Assembly (NCBI GenBank): GCA_026706505.1
Contig: JAPOYQ010000855.1
Coordinates: 1-8,904 of the forward strand
Source: Gemmatimonadota bacterium
Lineage (GTDB): Bacteria; Latescibacterota; UBA2968; UBA8231
Direction of reading: 5' to 3'
Length of the DNA: 8,904 bases
Below are positions 1 through 6,960 of this stretch, piece by piece. The notes under the pieces were generated by a model, which was given only the letters and a program-made list of their open reading frames with translations, made no database searches and was not told the origin of the DNA. The position numbers and the translations under genes were made by a program. Positions within the stretch are counted from its first letter, which is position 1. Each line of letters starts with the position of its first letter.

Positions 1-2091
1 GCCCAAGGAGTAATCCCGATAGCCCCGGACCTGTCCGTCCCAGTAATCAATACCACCTGGGGTAAACAGGTCATAGTACGAAATGAGGCCGTCGTCCTCG
101 TCGGAAAAACCATCTATAACCGCGACTTTGGTCTCCAAACTCCAGACGAACTTCCACCAACTCGGCCGATAATAATTGAAATTCACTTCGTGGTTGTGGA
201 AATCCACATCGCCAGCCACGATCGAGGTCGCGACCGATGGAGTGTAGCTAAAAACCGTCCCCTTGGTCGGAAACTCGGCCCGGTCGCGCGTATCGCGCGT
301 ATAGATCAACTCAAAGCGGCTTGTAAGCCGATCTTGATAGCGGAGATCGCTTGCCAATGGAGCGTTGCCGTCTGCAAAGTCGGAATAGCCTTGGCTGTAA
401 AGGCGATAGCCCAGCGAAAGGCTGGAATTAGCCGGCTTCTTCAACCGCCGACCCACGCGCACATTGATCGACTTGCGATTGGATTTCCAGAGGATATCGC
501 TATTGTTTAGCCGATAGTTGGTGCTCCGGTAGTCGTAGTAGTGGAGGTTTTGCGTATAAGCACGCGCCGACAAACTGGTCGGGGTATCGAAGAGCCACGG
601 CTCGGTAAAACCGACTAAGAACTGCTCGCGCCGAGTGCCGAACTCCCAGTTAAAGTCCAGACTCTGGCCCATGCCGCGAAAGTTGGGAACCTGCAATCCG
701 ATCTGACCTACCATCTTGTCGCGATCCGAATAGCCCGCCCCCACAGACGCTTGCCCAGTCGGCCGCTCATCGACGTCAAATACCAAATCCACCAGCCGCT
801 CGTCCTCGCCTGTGCTATATTGAGGCTGGATTTGCACATCCTTGAAGAAGTTCAACATATGGATGCGCCGCTGACTTTCTTGGACGAGATTCTGCTGGTA
901 AATATCGCCTGGACGCAATTCGATTTCGCGCCGGATCACCTTCTCCCGCGTCTTGGTATTGCCGGCGATCTCGACCTTGCGAATCGTCCACGGCTGCCCT
1001 TCGAATATCTGAAACGACACGTCAATCGAGTCGTTGCGAATCGTCTCCTGCGGCACCACTCGGGTGTCCAAGTAGCCCTTCTCGTAATAGACAAAGCGCG
1101 CCAAATCGGCCAGTTCTGGCCCAGAGCGCCCATATACCATCCCCTCCTGCAACTCTAGCTTCCCCACCAACTCGTCGGTACCGAAGAGCGCGTTACCTTC
1201 CCAAGCGACTTTGCCCAAGCGGTACTGTAGTCCCTCGTCGATTTCCACGTCAATGAACAAGTGCCGTCGCGTCGAGTCGTAATAGACACTGTCACGCACT
1301 ATGGCTGCCTGCTGAAATCCCAAGCTGCGATAGTACGCTAGCAGCTTCTGCTTGTCCTCTTCGTACGTGTCGCCGTTGAACTCGCCCTTGCGCCACCAGC
1401 GCTTTTCCTCGGTCTCCATCAACGACACCAACCGGCGCGGCTCCGGACCTTGACCGTCCCACTTTTGCGGACGCCGGGGACTGCGCGCTGGCAACTCTCG
1501 GCTGTCGATCACCGTGCCGTCGGCGCGGTGCTGGATCAAGCGAATCTGCTTGATCTGCACTTTGGACCCCTCGTTGATATCGTATTGGAGGAATACCTCG
1601 CCCTCTTCTGCTCCGGCGAAGGTCTGGCCTTTGACCTCGGCGCGCAGATAGCCCTTCTCGCGATAGAGGTCGAGGATTTTCTGCTCGCCCCGCACCACAT
1701 CCCTCGGCGCGATAACCTGACCAGTAATCAAGCTCAGCGCCTCCTTGAGGTCCTTCTCCTTGAGATTTTTCTGCCCCTTGAACTGCAAACCCTCTAAGGC
1801 CGGGTATTCTTCAACCATGATGATCAGGTTGATTCCCTCGGGAACGGGATCGCCCCAGATCTGGATATCCTCAAAGACGTTGAGCCCTTGGAGATCGCGC
1901 ACCGCCTGCTGCACGTTCTCTTGCGATAGCTCAATGCCAGGCTCCAAGCCTACCGTGGTTAGGATCAGCGACTTGGCCACCTTGCGCAGCTCACCCTGCA
2001 CCTCGACCGAGACAACCTTCTGGGCCTCGGCCGCGCTCTCTAGCAACCCCACAGAGACGGCGGCAAAAAGTATAGTGCGGAAATTTTTCAT
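1..2091 (-). CDS. bamA: Outer membrane protein assembly factor BamA (3' end outside window)
   Basis: The minus strand stays open from an ATG at 2091 to the window edge, giving 697 residues without a stop. Residues 1-23 look like a cleavable signal peptide (basic MKNFR start, hydrophobic core, cut near AEAQ). Five POTRA-like repeats follow at about 24-97, 98-175, 176-287, 288-364 and 365-443, most with the GYL/GF turn and the closing DEG/NEG/FEG pattern. The third carries an extra segment at about 186-236. From about 445 the sequence becomes barrel-like with alternating aromatic strands. It contains the family markers GAGYSDRD, TEPWLFDTP, TRDTRDRAEFPTKG (598-611) and VRGY (688-691), the barrel-lumen motif usually written VRGF. 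Full-length BamA is about 800 residues, so roughly the last 100 are missing. The protein acts in the outer membrane, folding and inserting beta-barrel proteins whose clients dock on the periplasmic POTRA domains. The start lies 1 base after the clpC stop with only a weak Shine-Dalgarno, suggesting translational coupling. Identification is very secure. Confidence 0.96.
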   Translation of the reverse strand, partial: MKNFRTILFAAVSVGLLESAAEAQKVVSVEVQGELRKVAKSLILTTVGLEPGIELSQENVQQAVRDLQGLNVFEDIQIWGDPVPEGINLIIMVEEYPALEGLQFKGQKNLKEKDLKEALSLITGQVIAPRDVVRGEQKILDLYREKGYLRAEVKGQTFAGAEEGEVFLQYDINEGSKVQIKQIRLIQHRADGTVIDSRELPARSPRRPQKWDGQGPEPRRLVSLMETEEKRWWRKGEFNGDTYEEDKQKLLAYYRSLGFQQAAIVRDSVYYDSTRRHLFIDVEIDEGLQYRLGKVAWEGNALFGTDELVGKLELQEGMVYGRSGPELADLARFVYYEKGYLDTRVVPQETIRNDSIDVSFQIFEGQPWTIRKVEIAGNTKTREKVIRREIELRPGDIYQQNLVQESQRRIHMLNFFKDVQIQPQYSTGEDERLVDLVFDVDERPTGQASVGAGYSDRDKMVGQIGLQVPNFRGMGQSLDFNWEFGTRREQFLVGFTEPWLFDTPTSLSARAYTQNLHYYDYRSTNYRLNNSDILWKSNRKSINVRVGRRLKKPANSSLSLGYRLYSQGYSDFADGNAPLASDLRYQDRLTSRFELIYTRDTRDRAEFPTKGTVFSYTPSVATSIVAGDVDFHNHEVNFNYYRPSWWKFVWSLETKVAVIDGFSDEDDGLISYYDLFTPGGIDYWDGQVRGYRDYSLG

Positions 2092-2092
2092 A

Positions 2093-4558
2093 TCAGCTCG
2101 TGGTCGCGCGCTTCTTCTTCTCTTCGCCCACCCCTTCTCGACGCTCCTCGTCGAAAATTAGTTCCTCGCCCTTTTTGGTGACGCGAATGCGACTGCCCTC
2201 GCCAAAACGTCCTTGGAGAATCTCCTCAGCCAGCGGATCTTCGAGCATTTTCTGGATGGTCCGTTCCAAATAGCGAGCGCCGTACGCCTGATCAAAACCC
2301 TTGTCGGCGAGCAATGTTTTAGCTCCGGGCGTAACTCGCACTTGGATGTCCTGCGGGGCCAAGCGCGCTTTGAATTCCTCCAAGCGAATATCTATGATGG
2401 CGGCGATGTGCTCTTTGTCGAGAGCGTGGAAAATAATGGTGTCATCAACGCGATTGAGAAACTCGGGATTGAAGGTCTTTTTCAAGGCGTCGTTGATCTT
2501 GCCCTCCATCAGCGCGTACCTTGAGTCGGAATCGGACTTCTGGAAGCCCAATACACCACCCGTGCCCACATCCCGACTACCTGCGTTAGAAGTCATAATT
2601 AGCACGGTATTGCAAAAATCTACTTTGCGGCCCGTGCTATCGGTGAGCCGCCCCTCGTCGAGAATTTGCAACAGAATGTTGAAGACATCGGGGTGAGCTT
2701 TCTCGACCTCGTCTAGCAAAACCACTGAGTAAGGACGGCGGCGGACCCGCTCGGTGAGCTGTCCTCCCTCGTCAAAACCCACATAGCCCGGAGGTGCGCC
2801 AATCAGGCGCGACACCGCGAATTTCTCCATGTACTCAGACATATCGACCGAAATCAACGCATCGGCGTCGTCGAAGAGAAATTCAGCTAGCCGCTTGGCC
2901 AACTCGGTCTTGCCCACGCCCGTCGGGCCGAGAAAGATAAACGAGCCAATGGGCCGCTTGGGATCCTGTAGGCCCGCGCGACTGCGGCGGATGGCCCGCG
3001 CAATCGCGGTGACCGCCTGTTGCTGACCGACGATTTTCTTGGTGAGCTCCGCTTCCATAGCCAGCAGGCGCTCGGTCTCGGTCTTGGCCAGCCGCGAGAT
3101 CGGGATGCCGGTCATACTGGCGATGACCTCGGCAATGTCGTCTGTCGTCACTTCGACCACTTCGTCGCGGACCGCTTCCTCCCACGCTTGGCGTTTATTT
3201 TGTAGCTGTTCATTCAACTGGAGCGCCTCGTCGCGCAACTCGGCGGCGTCCTCAAAATCTTGGCGCTCGGACGCTTCGTTCTTTTTGCGGTTGATCTCCT
3301 GTATCTCGGCCTCGATCCGACCGATCTCTTCCGGAGGGCTGAGCCGAGCCAAATGGACGCGCGAGCCCGTCTCATCAATCACATCAATAGCCTTGTCAGG
3401 CAAGTAGCGATCGCTTATATAGCGGTCGGCTTGGCGCACCGCATAGGCAACGACATCGTCGGCAAACTCCACGTGATGGTGGCTCTCGTAGCTGGAGCGC
3501 AGCCCCTTGACGATCTCAATGGTGTCCTCGACCGAGGGTGGATCGACCATGATGCTCTGAAAGCGCCGCTCGAGGGCACCGTCCTTTTCGATGTGCTTGC
3601 GGTATTCGTCGAGGGTGGTGGCCCCGATGCACTGCAATTCGCCGCGTGCCAAAGCGGGCTTGAACATATTGGAAGCATCCAACGTGCCCTCGGCACTGCC
3701 AGCACCGACAATGGTGTGTAGCTCGTCGATGAAAATGATGACTTCGGAGTTTTGCTGCAGCTCGTTCATCACCGCCTTGATGCGCTCTTCAAACTGGCCC
3801 CGGTACTTGGTGCCGGCGACCACGCCGCCCATGTCGAGGGTGACTAAGCGCTTGTCGAGGAGAATCTGCGGCACGCGCTTTTCAATGATGCGCTGGGCTA
3901 GCCCCTCGACAATGGCCGTCTTGCCGACACCTGGGTCGCCAATGAGAATGGGATTGTTCTTCTTACGGCGGCTGAGCACTTGCGTGACGCGCTCAATCTC
4001 CTTCTGGCGACCGATCACCGGGTCTAGCTTGCCCTCGCGCGCCAACTGGGTCAGGTCGCGGCCAAAGTGGTCGAGGAAGGGGGTCTTGCTCTTCTTGCCC
4101 TTTTCCTTGCGTCCGGTAGTCTTGCCTTCGAGCACGGCCAAGGTCTCTTCCATAGCCGTTTTGTAATCGACGCCAAAGGCGGCCAGAATCTGTGCGGCGA
4201 CCCCTTCCTTGTCCTTGAGCAGCGCCAAGAGCAGATGTTCGACGTCAATGAACTGCGTCTTCATCTCCTTGGCCTCGTTGGCTGCCACTTCGAGAATCTG
4301 TTTAGCACGGGGAGTATAGGGCACCTCGCCGATGGTCATAGTGCCGCCCGAGGTCGTCACGTAGTCTTCCACCGACTGTTTGACCGTCTCCAAACTCAAC
4401 CCCAAGTTCGTCAACACGGCCACGGCCTTGCCTTTGCCGTCCTTGATAATGCCCAACAGCAAATGCTCGGTGCCGATGTAGTTGTGACCCAAGCGCGCCG
4501 ACTCCTCGCGCGCCAGCTTCATTACCTGTTTTACATTTTCAGTGAACATGTTGTTCAT
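2093..4558 (-). CDS. clpC: ATP-dependent Clp protease ATP-binding subunit ClpC
   Basis: This 821-residue protein has the full ClpC layout and usual length. Residues 4-145 form the double Clp-N repeat ([15 protein letters not shown] near 23, then [13 protein letters not shown] near 101), which binds adaptors and phosphoarginine in ClpC. AAA+ domain 1 has Walker A GDPGVGKT (207-214) and Walker B IIFIDE (274-279). A middle coiled coil with a UVR motif (about 427-455) separates this from AAA+ domain 2, with Walker A GPTGVGKT (544-551), Walker B VVLLDE (612-617) and sensor-2 GAR (760-762). VLGF at 669-672 matches the loop that docks on ClpP, so it should feed a ClpP chamber encoded elsewhere. The UVR middle domain separates ClpC from ClpA and ClpB. 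The upstream ATG (MNNMF) is preferred over the ATG at 4549 because GGAGGA lies 7 bases before it. ClpC probably degrades proteins marked by McsB, encoded just upstream. The C-terminal tail ([14 protein letters not shown]) is charged. No defects are seen. Confidence 0.97.
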   Translation of the reverse strand: MNNMFTENVKQVMKLAREESARLGHNYIGTEHLLLGIIKDGKGKAVAVLTNLGLSLETVKQSVEDYVTTSGGTMTIGEVPYTPRAKQILEVAANEAKEMKTQFIDVEHLLLALLKDKEGVAAQILAAFGVDYKTAMEETLAVLEGKTTGRKEKGKKSKTPFLDHFGRDLTQLAREGKLDPVIGRQKEIERVTQVLSRRKKNNPILIGDPGVGKTAIVEGLAQRIIEKRVPQILLDKRLVTLDMGGVVAGTKYRGQFEERIKAVMNELQQNSEVIIFIDELHTIVGAGSAEGTLDASNMFKPALARGELQCIGATTLDEYRKHIEKDGALERRFQSIMVDPPSVEDTIEIVKGLRSSYESHHHVEFADDVVAYAVRQADRYISDRYLPDKAIDVIDETGSRVHLARLSPPEEIGRIEAEIQEINRKKNEASERQDFEDAAELRDEALQLNEQLQNKRQAWEEAVRDEVVEVTTDDIAEVIASMTGIPISRLAKTETERLLAMEAELTKKIVGQQQAVTAIARAIRRSRAGLQDPKRPIGSFIFLGPTGVGKTELAKRLAEFLFDDADALISVDMSEYMEKFAVSRLIGAPPGYVGFDEGGQLTERVRRRPYSVVLLDEVEKAHPDVFNILLQILDEGRLTDSTGRKVDFCNTVLIMTSNAGSRDVGTGGVLGFQKSDSDSRYALMEGKINDALKKTFNPEFLNRVDDTIIFHALDKEHIAAIIDIRLEEFKARLAPQDIQVRVTPGAKTLLADKGFDQAYGARYLERTIQKMLEDPLAEEILQGRFGEGSRIRVTKKGEELIFDEERREGVGEEKKKRATTS

Positions 4559-4565
4559 CTAATCG

Positions 4566-4571
4566 TCCTCC
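4566..4571 (-). promoter_or_regulatory. Strong ribosome binding site of clpC
   Basis: The minus strand reads GGAGGA with 7 bases before the ATG at 4558, the best Shine-Dalgarno in the window. It decides the start: the in-frame ATG three codons later (4549) would be 16 bases away. A strong site fits the fact that clpC is the only gene not translationally coupled to its upstream neighbour. Confidence 0.85.
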
Positions 4572-4645
4572 ACAATCCGCCTATGTAATAAGGAAGCTTG
4601 ATGCTCGACCATTCGGAGCGCATGAATTGAATATCGAGCGTTGTA

Positions 4646-4692
4646 AATCTGCCAGATAACTCTCGATTTTGAACCTACCAAACGGGCAGATT
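4646..4692. repeat. 8-bp inverted repeat in the clpC upstream region
   Basis: AATCTGCC at 4646-4653 and its exact reverse complement GGCAGATT at 4685-4692 are separated by 31 bases. The arms flank the weak promoter-like pair: one lies just upstream of the -35-like hexamer and the other touches the -10-like hexamer. It could be a two-site operator, a long-loop RNA hairpin after mcsB, or chance. My rough estimate is a 10-20% chance of an 8-base inverted match in a region this size. A second, shorter pair (GCTCGA 4603-4608, TCGAGC 4634-4639) lies closer to clpC. Confidence 0.4.
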
Positions 4693-4696
4693 GTTG

Positions 4697-5761
4697 TCAA
4701 GGTGAACTCCCCTGTTCGGCCCAGCGCCGCCTCACTAGTTCGGCGCGGCGCACATCGCGGTCTGCCGGAGAGAGATCCTCACGTGATTCGGCCTGCAAAT
4801 GCGAAGGCTGGGTAATGATCATTAACTGATTGATGAAACCGAGCGGCAAGCCGTTGATCATCCCCAAACTACACCCTAAGCGCACCGCCGATAGCAAGTT
4901 CATAAACTCCTGACCACTCAATACCCGCGCGTGTCGCAAAATCCCATACGCTCGCCAAACCTTGTCCTCCACTTGGGCAGATGCGTCTGCTAGCAAGGCG
5001 GTCTGCGCTTCCTTTTCGTGACCCATAATCTGTTGAGTCACTTCCGAGAGCCTCTCGACGATCTCCTCTTCGGGCACGCCCATGGTGACTTGGTTGGATA
5101 TCTGAAATAGGTTGCCGACCGCATTGGTGCCTTCCCCGTAGAAACCACGCACCGCGAAAGTCATCCGGGCCAAACCGCGCACCACCCGCTCCATATCCTC
5201 GGTCAGGACTAAGGCTGGCAGATGGATGAGTACCGATATTCGCAAGCCCGTCCCCGTGTTGGTCGGGCAGGCCGTCAAGAAGCCCCAGCGCTCTGATTGC
5301 GCCCACTCCAATTCTCTATTAAGCGCGTCGTCGAGCGCATCAACCTGCTGCCACGCTGCGTGCGTCAGCAAACCCGGTAGAATAGCCTGCAAACGGAGGT
5401 GATCTTCCTCGTTGATCATCACGCTGAGCGACTCATCGGCATTGAAGAGCACGCCGCGCCGGCCCTTGCTTTTGGCGAGGGCCGGGCTAATTAGGTGGCG
5501 CTCCACTAGCAACTGTCGCTGGTTGGTCTGTAGGGCGTTCATTTGGAAAAAGGCCGCATTGCGCATATGGTGGCACTTCTGCGCGGTACTCAGGACTTGC
5601 TCAATGATTTTCTCTTGGTCGTCGAGCGAGGTCTTCGGCGCAAAGGGCCACGCCGCGAGATTGCGGGCCAAGCGGGCACGACAGCTAACGACCATACCTT
5701 CGCCATCCCCTTCCCCACTGAGCCAGCCAGCCGCATTGTAAACGAGGTCCTCAATATTCAC
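4697..5761 (-). CDS. mcsB: Protein arginine kinase McsB
   Basis: This 354-residue protein is a bacterial ATP:guanido phosphotransferase that phosphorylates arginine side chains in proteins, marking them for ClpC-ClpP. Visible family motifs are SCRARLARN (26-34, nucleotide-binding arginines), NEEDHLR (117-123), CPTNTGTGLR with Cys165 (165-174), which corresponds to the reactive cysteine of guanido kinases, and YGEGTNAVGN (208-217) with Glu210. RDVRRA at 335-340 matches the RDxxRA element that forms the phosphoarginine-sensing allosteric pocket in characterised McsB and is absent from metabolite kinases such as creatine kinase. Length matches the family (about 350-360). The start is GTG, 2 bases after the mcsA stop, with GAAGGA 8 bases upstream. 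An ATG start is not needed, since the N-terminus NIEDLVYNAAGWL fits homologues. Directly following mcsA, its activator, makes the assignment firm. All catalytic elements appear intact. Confidence 0.95.
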   Translation of the reverse strand: MNIEDLVYNAAGWLSGEGDGEGMVVSCRARLARNLAAWPFAPKTSLDDQEKIIEQVLSTAQKCHHMRNAAFFQMNALQTNQRQLLVERHLISPALAKSKGRRGVLFNADESLSVMINEEDHLRLQAILPGLLTHAAWQQVDALDDALNRELEWAQSERWGFLTACPTNTGTGLRISVLIHLPALVLTEDMERVVRGLARMTFAVRGFYGEGTNAVGNLFQISNQVTMGVPEEEIVERLSEVTQQIMGHEKEAQTALLADASAQVEDKVWRAYGILRHARVLSGQEFMNLLSAVRLGCSLGMINGLPLGFINQLMIITQPSHLQAESREDLSPADRDVRRAELVRRRWAEQGSSP

Positions 5762-5763
5762 AG

Positions 5764-6270
5764 CTATTTTCCTTCGAGAACGCGGATGCGGTCCCTGAGC
5801 TGAGCGGCCTCTTCAAAGGCCTCTTCCGCTACCGCTTGGGCCAACTCTGCACGCAAGCGCTCCAGTTCGTCGGGCGCTGGGGCGCTTTGTGCCACCTTCA
5901 ACGGTCCCTTGCCCCGGTGCCTGTTGTCGCCGTGGATGCGCTTGAGCAGACGCTCTAACTGTGAGGAGAAAGCATCGTAACAATGCGGGCATCCGAGGCG
6001 ACCCACCTTCTTGAACTCCTCGTAACTCATCCCGCAGGTTGGACACCGCGCGTCCCCGTCTCCTTCGGCTCCGGCCAACTTGGCCAACTCTATCTTGATT
6101 TCCTTCATCAGCACGGGTGCGTCTTTGGTCTGTTCAGCCGGGGCTACCCGCACCTCGATGTTTTTTTCTTTAGCGCACTCCTGACAGAGTAAGAGCGTCT
6201 GTTTTACGTCGTCAACGATATGGGTATAGGCCACTACGGCCTCGCGCTTGGCGCACACTCCGCATTTCAT
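5764..6270 (-). CDS. mcsA: McsA, zinc-binding UVR-domain activator of McsB
   Basis: This 168-residue protein has four CxxC pairs: C3/C6, C29/C32, C76/C79 and C94/C97, as expected for the two zinc-binding modules of McsA. Its C-terminal UVR motif (about 134-168, helix-rich, AEEAFEEAAQLRDRI) is shared with UvrB/UvrC and the ClpC middle domain. In Firmicutes, McsA binds and activates the arginine kinase McsB, and its cysteines can sense metals and oxidation. The start is the ATG at 6270, which gives the conserved MKCGVC N-terminus. A longer reading frame continues upstream to 6510, but that part is unrelated sequence lying out of frame inside lolD. The ATG overlaps the lolD stop (ATGA), and GGAAG lies 10 bases upstream. 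Length is slightly below the usual 170-185. mcsB follows after 2 bases. The zinc ligands are all present. Confidence 0.94.
   Translation of the reverse strand: MKCGVCAKREAVVAYTHIVDDVKQTLLLCQECAKEKNIEVRVAPAEQTKDAPVLMKEIKIELAKLAGAEGDGDARCPTCGMSYEEFKKVGRLGCPHCYDAFSSQLERLLKRIHGDNRHRGKGPLKVAQSAPAPDELERLRAELAQAVAEEAFEEAAQLRDRIRVLEGK
5770..5775 (-). promoter_or_regulatory. Ribosome binding site supporting the GTG start of mcsB
   Basis: The minus strand reads GAAGGA, ending 8 bases before the GTG at 5761 and lying within the last codons of mcsA. It supports GTG as the true start and tight coupling of kinase synthesis to that of its activator. Confidence 0.7.
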
Positions 6271-6959
6271 GTCGCGCCGTCTTCCATATGCAATACACCT
6301 GCTTCTATGCGCCCCCGGCGATCCATGCTCTGGGCCAATTTGCGGTCGTGGGTCATCACCACAAAAGCCTGCCCGCGCTCCCGGGCCAATCCGGCGAGCA
6401 GTTGATGCAGAGACTCGCTGGCCGCCTCGTCGAGGTTGCCCGACGGCTCGTCGGCCAGCACGACCAACGGCTGAGTGATCAGCGCTCGCACCATGGCCAC
6501 CCGTTGGCACTCACCGCCCGACAGCGACCCAGGCCTGTGGTGCAAGCGGTCGGCTAGCCCGACGGAATCCATCAACTCAAGGGCTTCTTGGTGGCGATCG
6601 ACGCCAGCGACCCTCGCCGGCAACAAGACATTTTCCAGCGCGGTAAATTCCGGCAGCAGGTAGTGAAATTGGAATACGAAACCAATGTGCCGATTGCGAA
6701 AGCGCGACAGCGCCTGATCGCCGAGATTTAGCACATCGGTGTCGGCGATTCGCAATTGGCCAGCCGTCGGCAGATCGATTGTACCCAACAAGTGCAGCAA
6801 GGTGCTTTTGCCAACTCCAGACTCACCCATAACCGCGACTAGCTCGCCCGCCCGCACCACTAAGTCCACGCCCTTGAGCACTTCCAAGCCCTCACCGCCA
6901 GTATCGAACACCTTGCGCAAACCGCGCGCTTCAAGGATGATGTCGGCTTGTTTCACCAT
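6267..6959 (-). CDS. lolD: Lipoprotein-releasing ABC transporter ATPase LolD
   Basis: This 230-residue ABC ATPase has Walker A GESGVGKS (45-52), Q-loop in FVFQFHYLLPEFTALEN (Gln97), signature LSGGE (147-151), Walker B VVLADE (166-171) followed by PSGNLD, and switch His204 in VMTHD. The Q-loop stretch FQFHYLLPEFTALEN is characteristic of LolD within the MacB/FtsE/LolD group. It powers extraction of outer-membrane lipoproteins from the inner membrane at the cytoplasmic face, paired with the permease encoded immediately upstream. The residue after the signature glutamate is Cys152 (LSGGECQR) where Gln is usual. The ATG at 6959 lies 1 base after the permease stop, with only a weak AGGTA 11 bases upstream, so translation is probably coupled. 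Its last 4 bases overlap the mcsA start. MacB-like or generic transporters are alternatives, but the partner gene and Q-loop favour LolD. Confidence 0.93.
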   Translation of the reverse strand: MVKQADIILEARGLRKVFDTGGEGLEVLKGVDLVVRAGELVAVMGESGVGKSTLLHLLGTIDLPTAGQLRIADTDVLNLGDQALSRFRNRHIGFVFQFHYLLPEFTALENVLLPARVAGVDRHQEALELMDSVGLADRLHHRPGSLSGGECQRVAMVRALITQPLVVLADEPSGNLDEAASESLHQLLAGLARERGQAFVVMTHDRKLAQSMDRRGRIEAGVLHMEDGAT

Positions 6960-6960
6960 G

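Larger units (their letters stand above)
4559..4696 (-). promoter_or_regulatory. mcsB-clpC intergenic region, candidate internal clpC promoter
   Basis: This is the only gap longer than 2 bases between genes in the window, and no ORF of note lies in it. Read on the minus strand, a weak sigma-70-like pair is present: TTGGTA at 4681-4676 and TATCTG at 4658-4653, spaced 17 bases (4/6 and 3/6 matches). The same stretch has TTTG (4682-4679) upstream of TATCTGG, loosely resembling the Bacteroidetes TTTG/TAnnTTTG promoter. Inverted repeats bracket this pair. No CtsR heptad pair, CIRCE element or run of Ts after a GC-rich stem is present. A separate stress promoter for clpC-bamA is plausible by position, but the sequence support is weak. 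Confidence 0.35.

Noticed and set aside
751..2161. Plus-strand reading frames at 751-1158, 1450-1797 and 1745-2161.
   Set aside because: They are antisense to bamA and the end of clpC, and bamA is clear over the whole stretch. No supporting motif or start signal was seen.
3591..4588. Long plus-strand reading frames (for example 3591-4166 and 4067-4588) opposite clpC.
   Set aside because: They lie wholly or almost wholly antisense to the strongly conserved clpC, show no recognisable family or composition of their own, and are expected shadows of a GC-rich coding strand.
4603..4639. The GCTCGA/TCGAGC inverted pair considered as a terminator after mcsB.
   Set aside because: Six-base arms, a 25-base loop and no following T tract do not make an intrinsic terminator.
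4636..4658. CTGGCA on the minus strand looks like the -24 part of a sigma-54 promoter.
   Set aside because: The required TTGC-type element 5 bases further on is missing; the sequence there is TTTACAACG.
4665..4675. GGTTCAAAATC on the minus strand resembles half of a CtsR operator.
   Set aside because: CtsR needs two heptads of the AGTCAAA type in tandem. Here there is a single imperfect copy with an extra T and no second heptad.
6271..6510. An N-terminal extension of mcsA of 80 residues starting at 6510.
   Set aside because: The stretch is low-complexity Gly/Arg/Ala sequence out of frame within lolD, and the conserved McsA start MKCGVC is at 6270 with an ATGA overlap.
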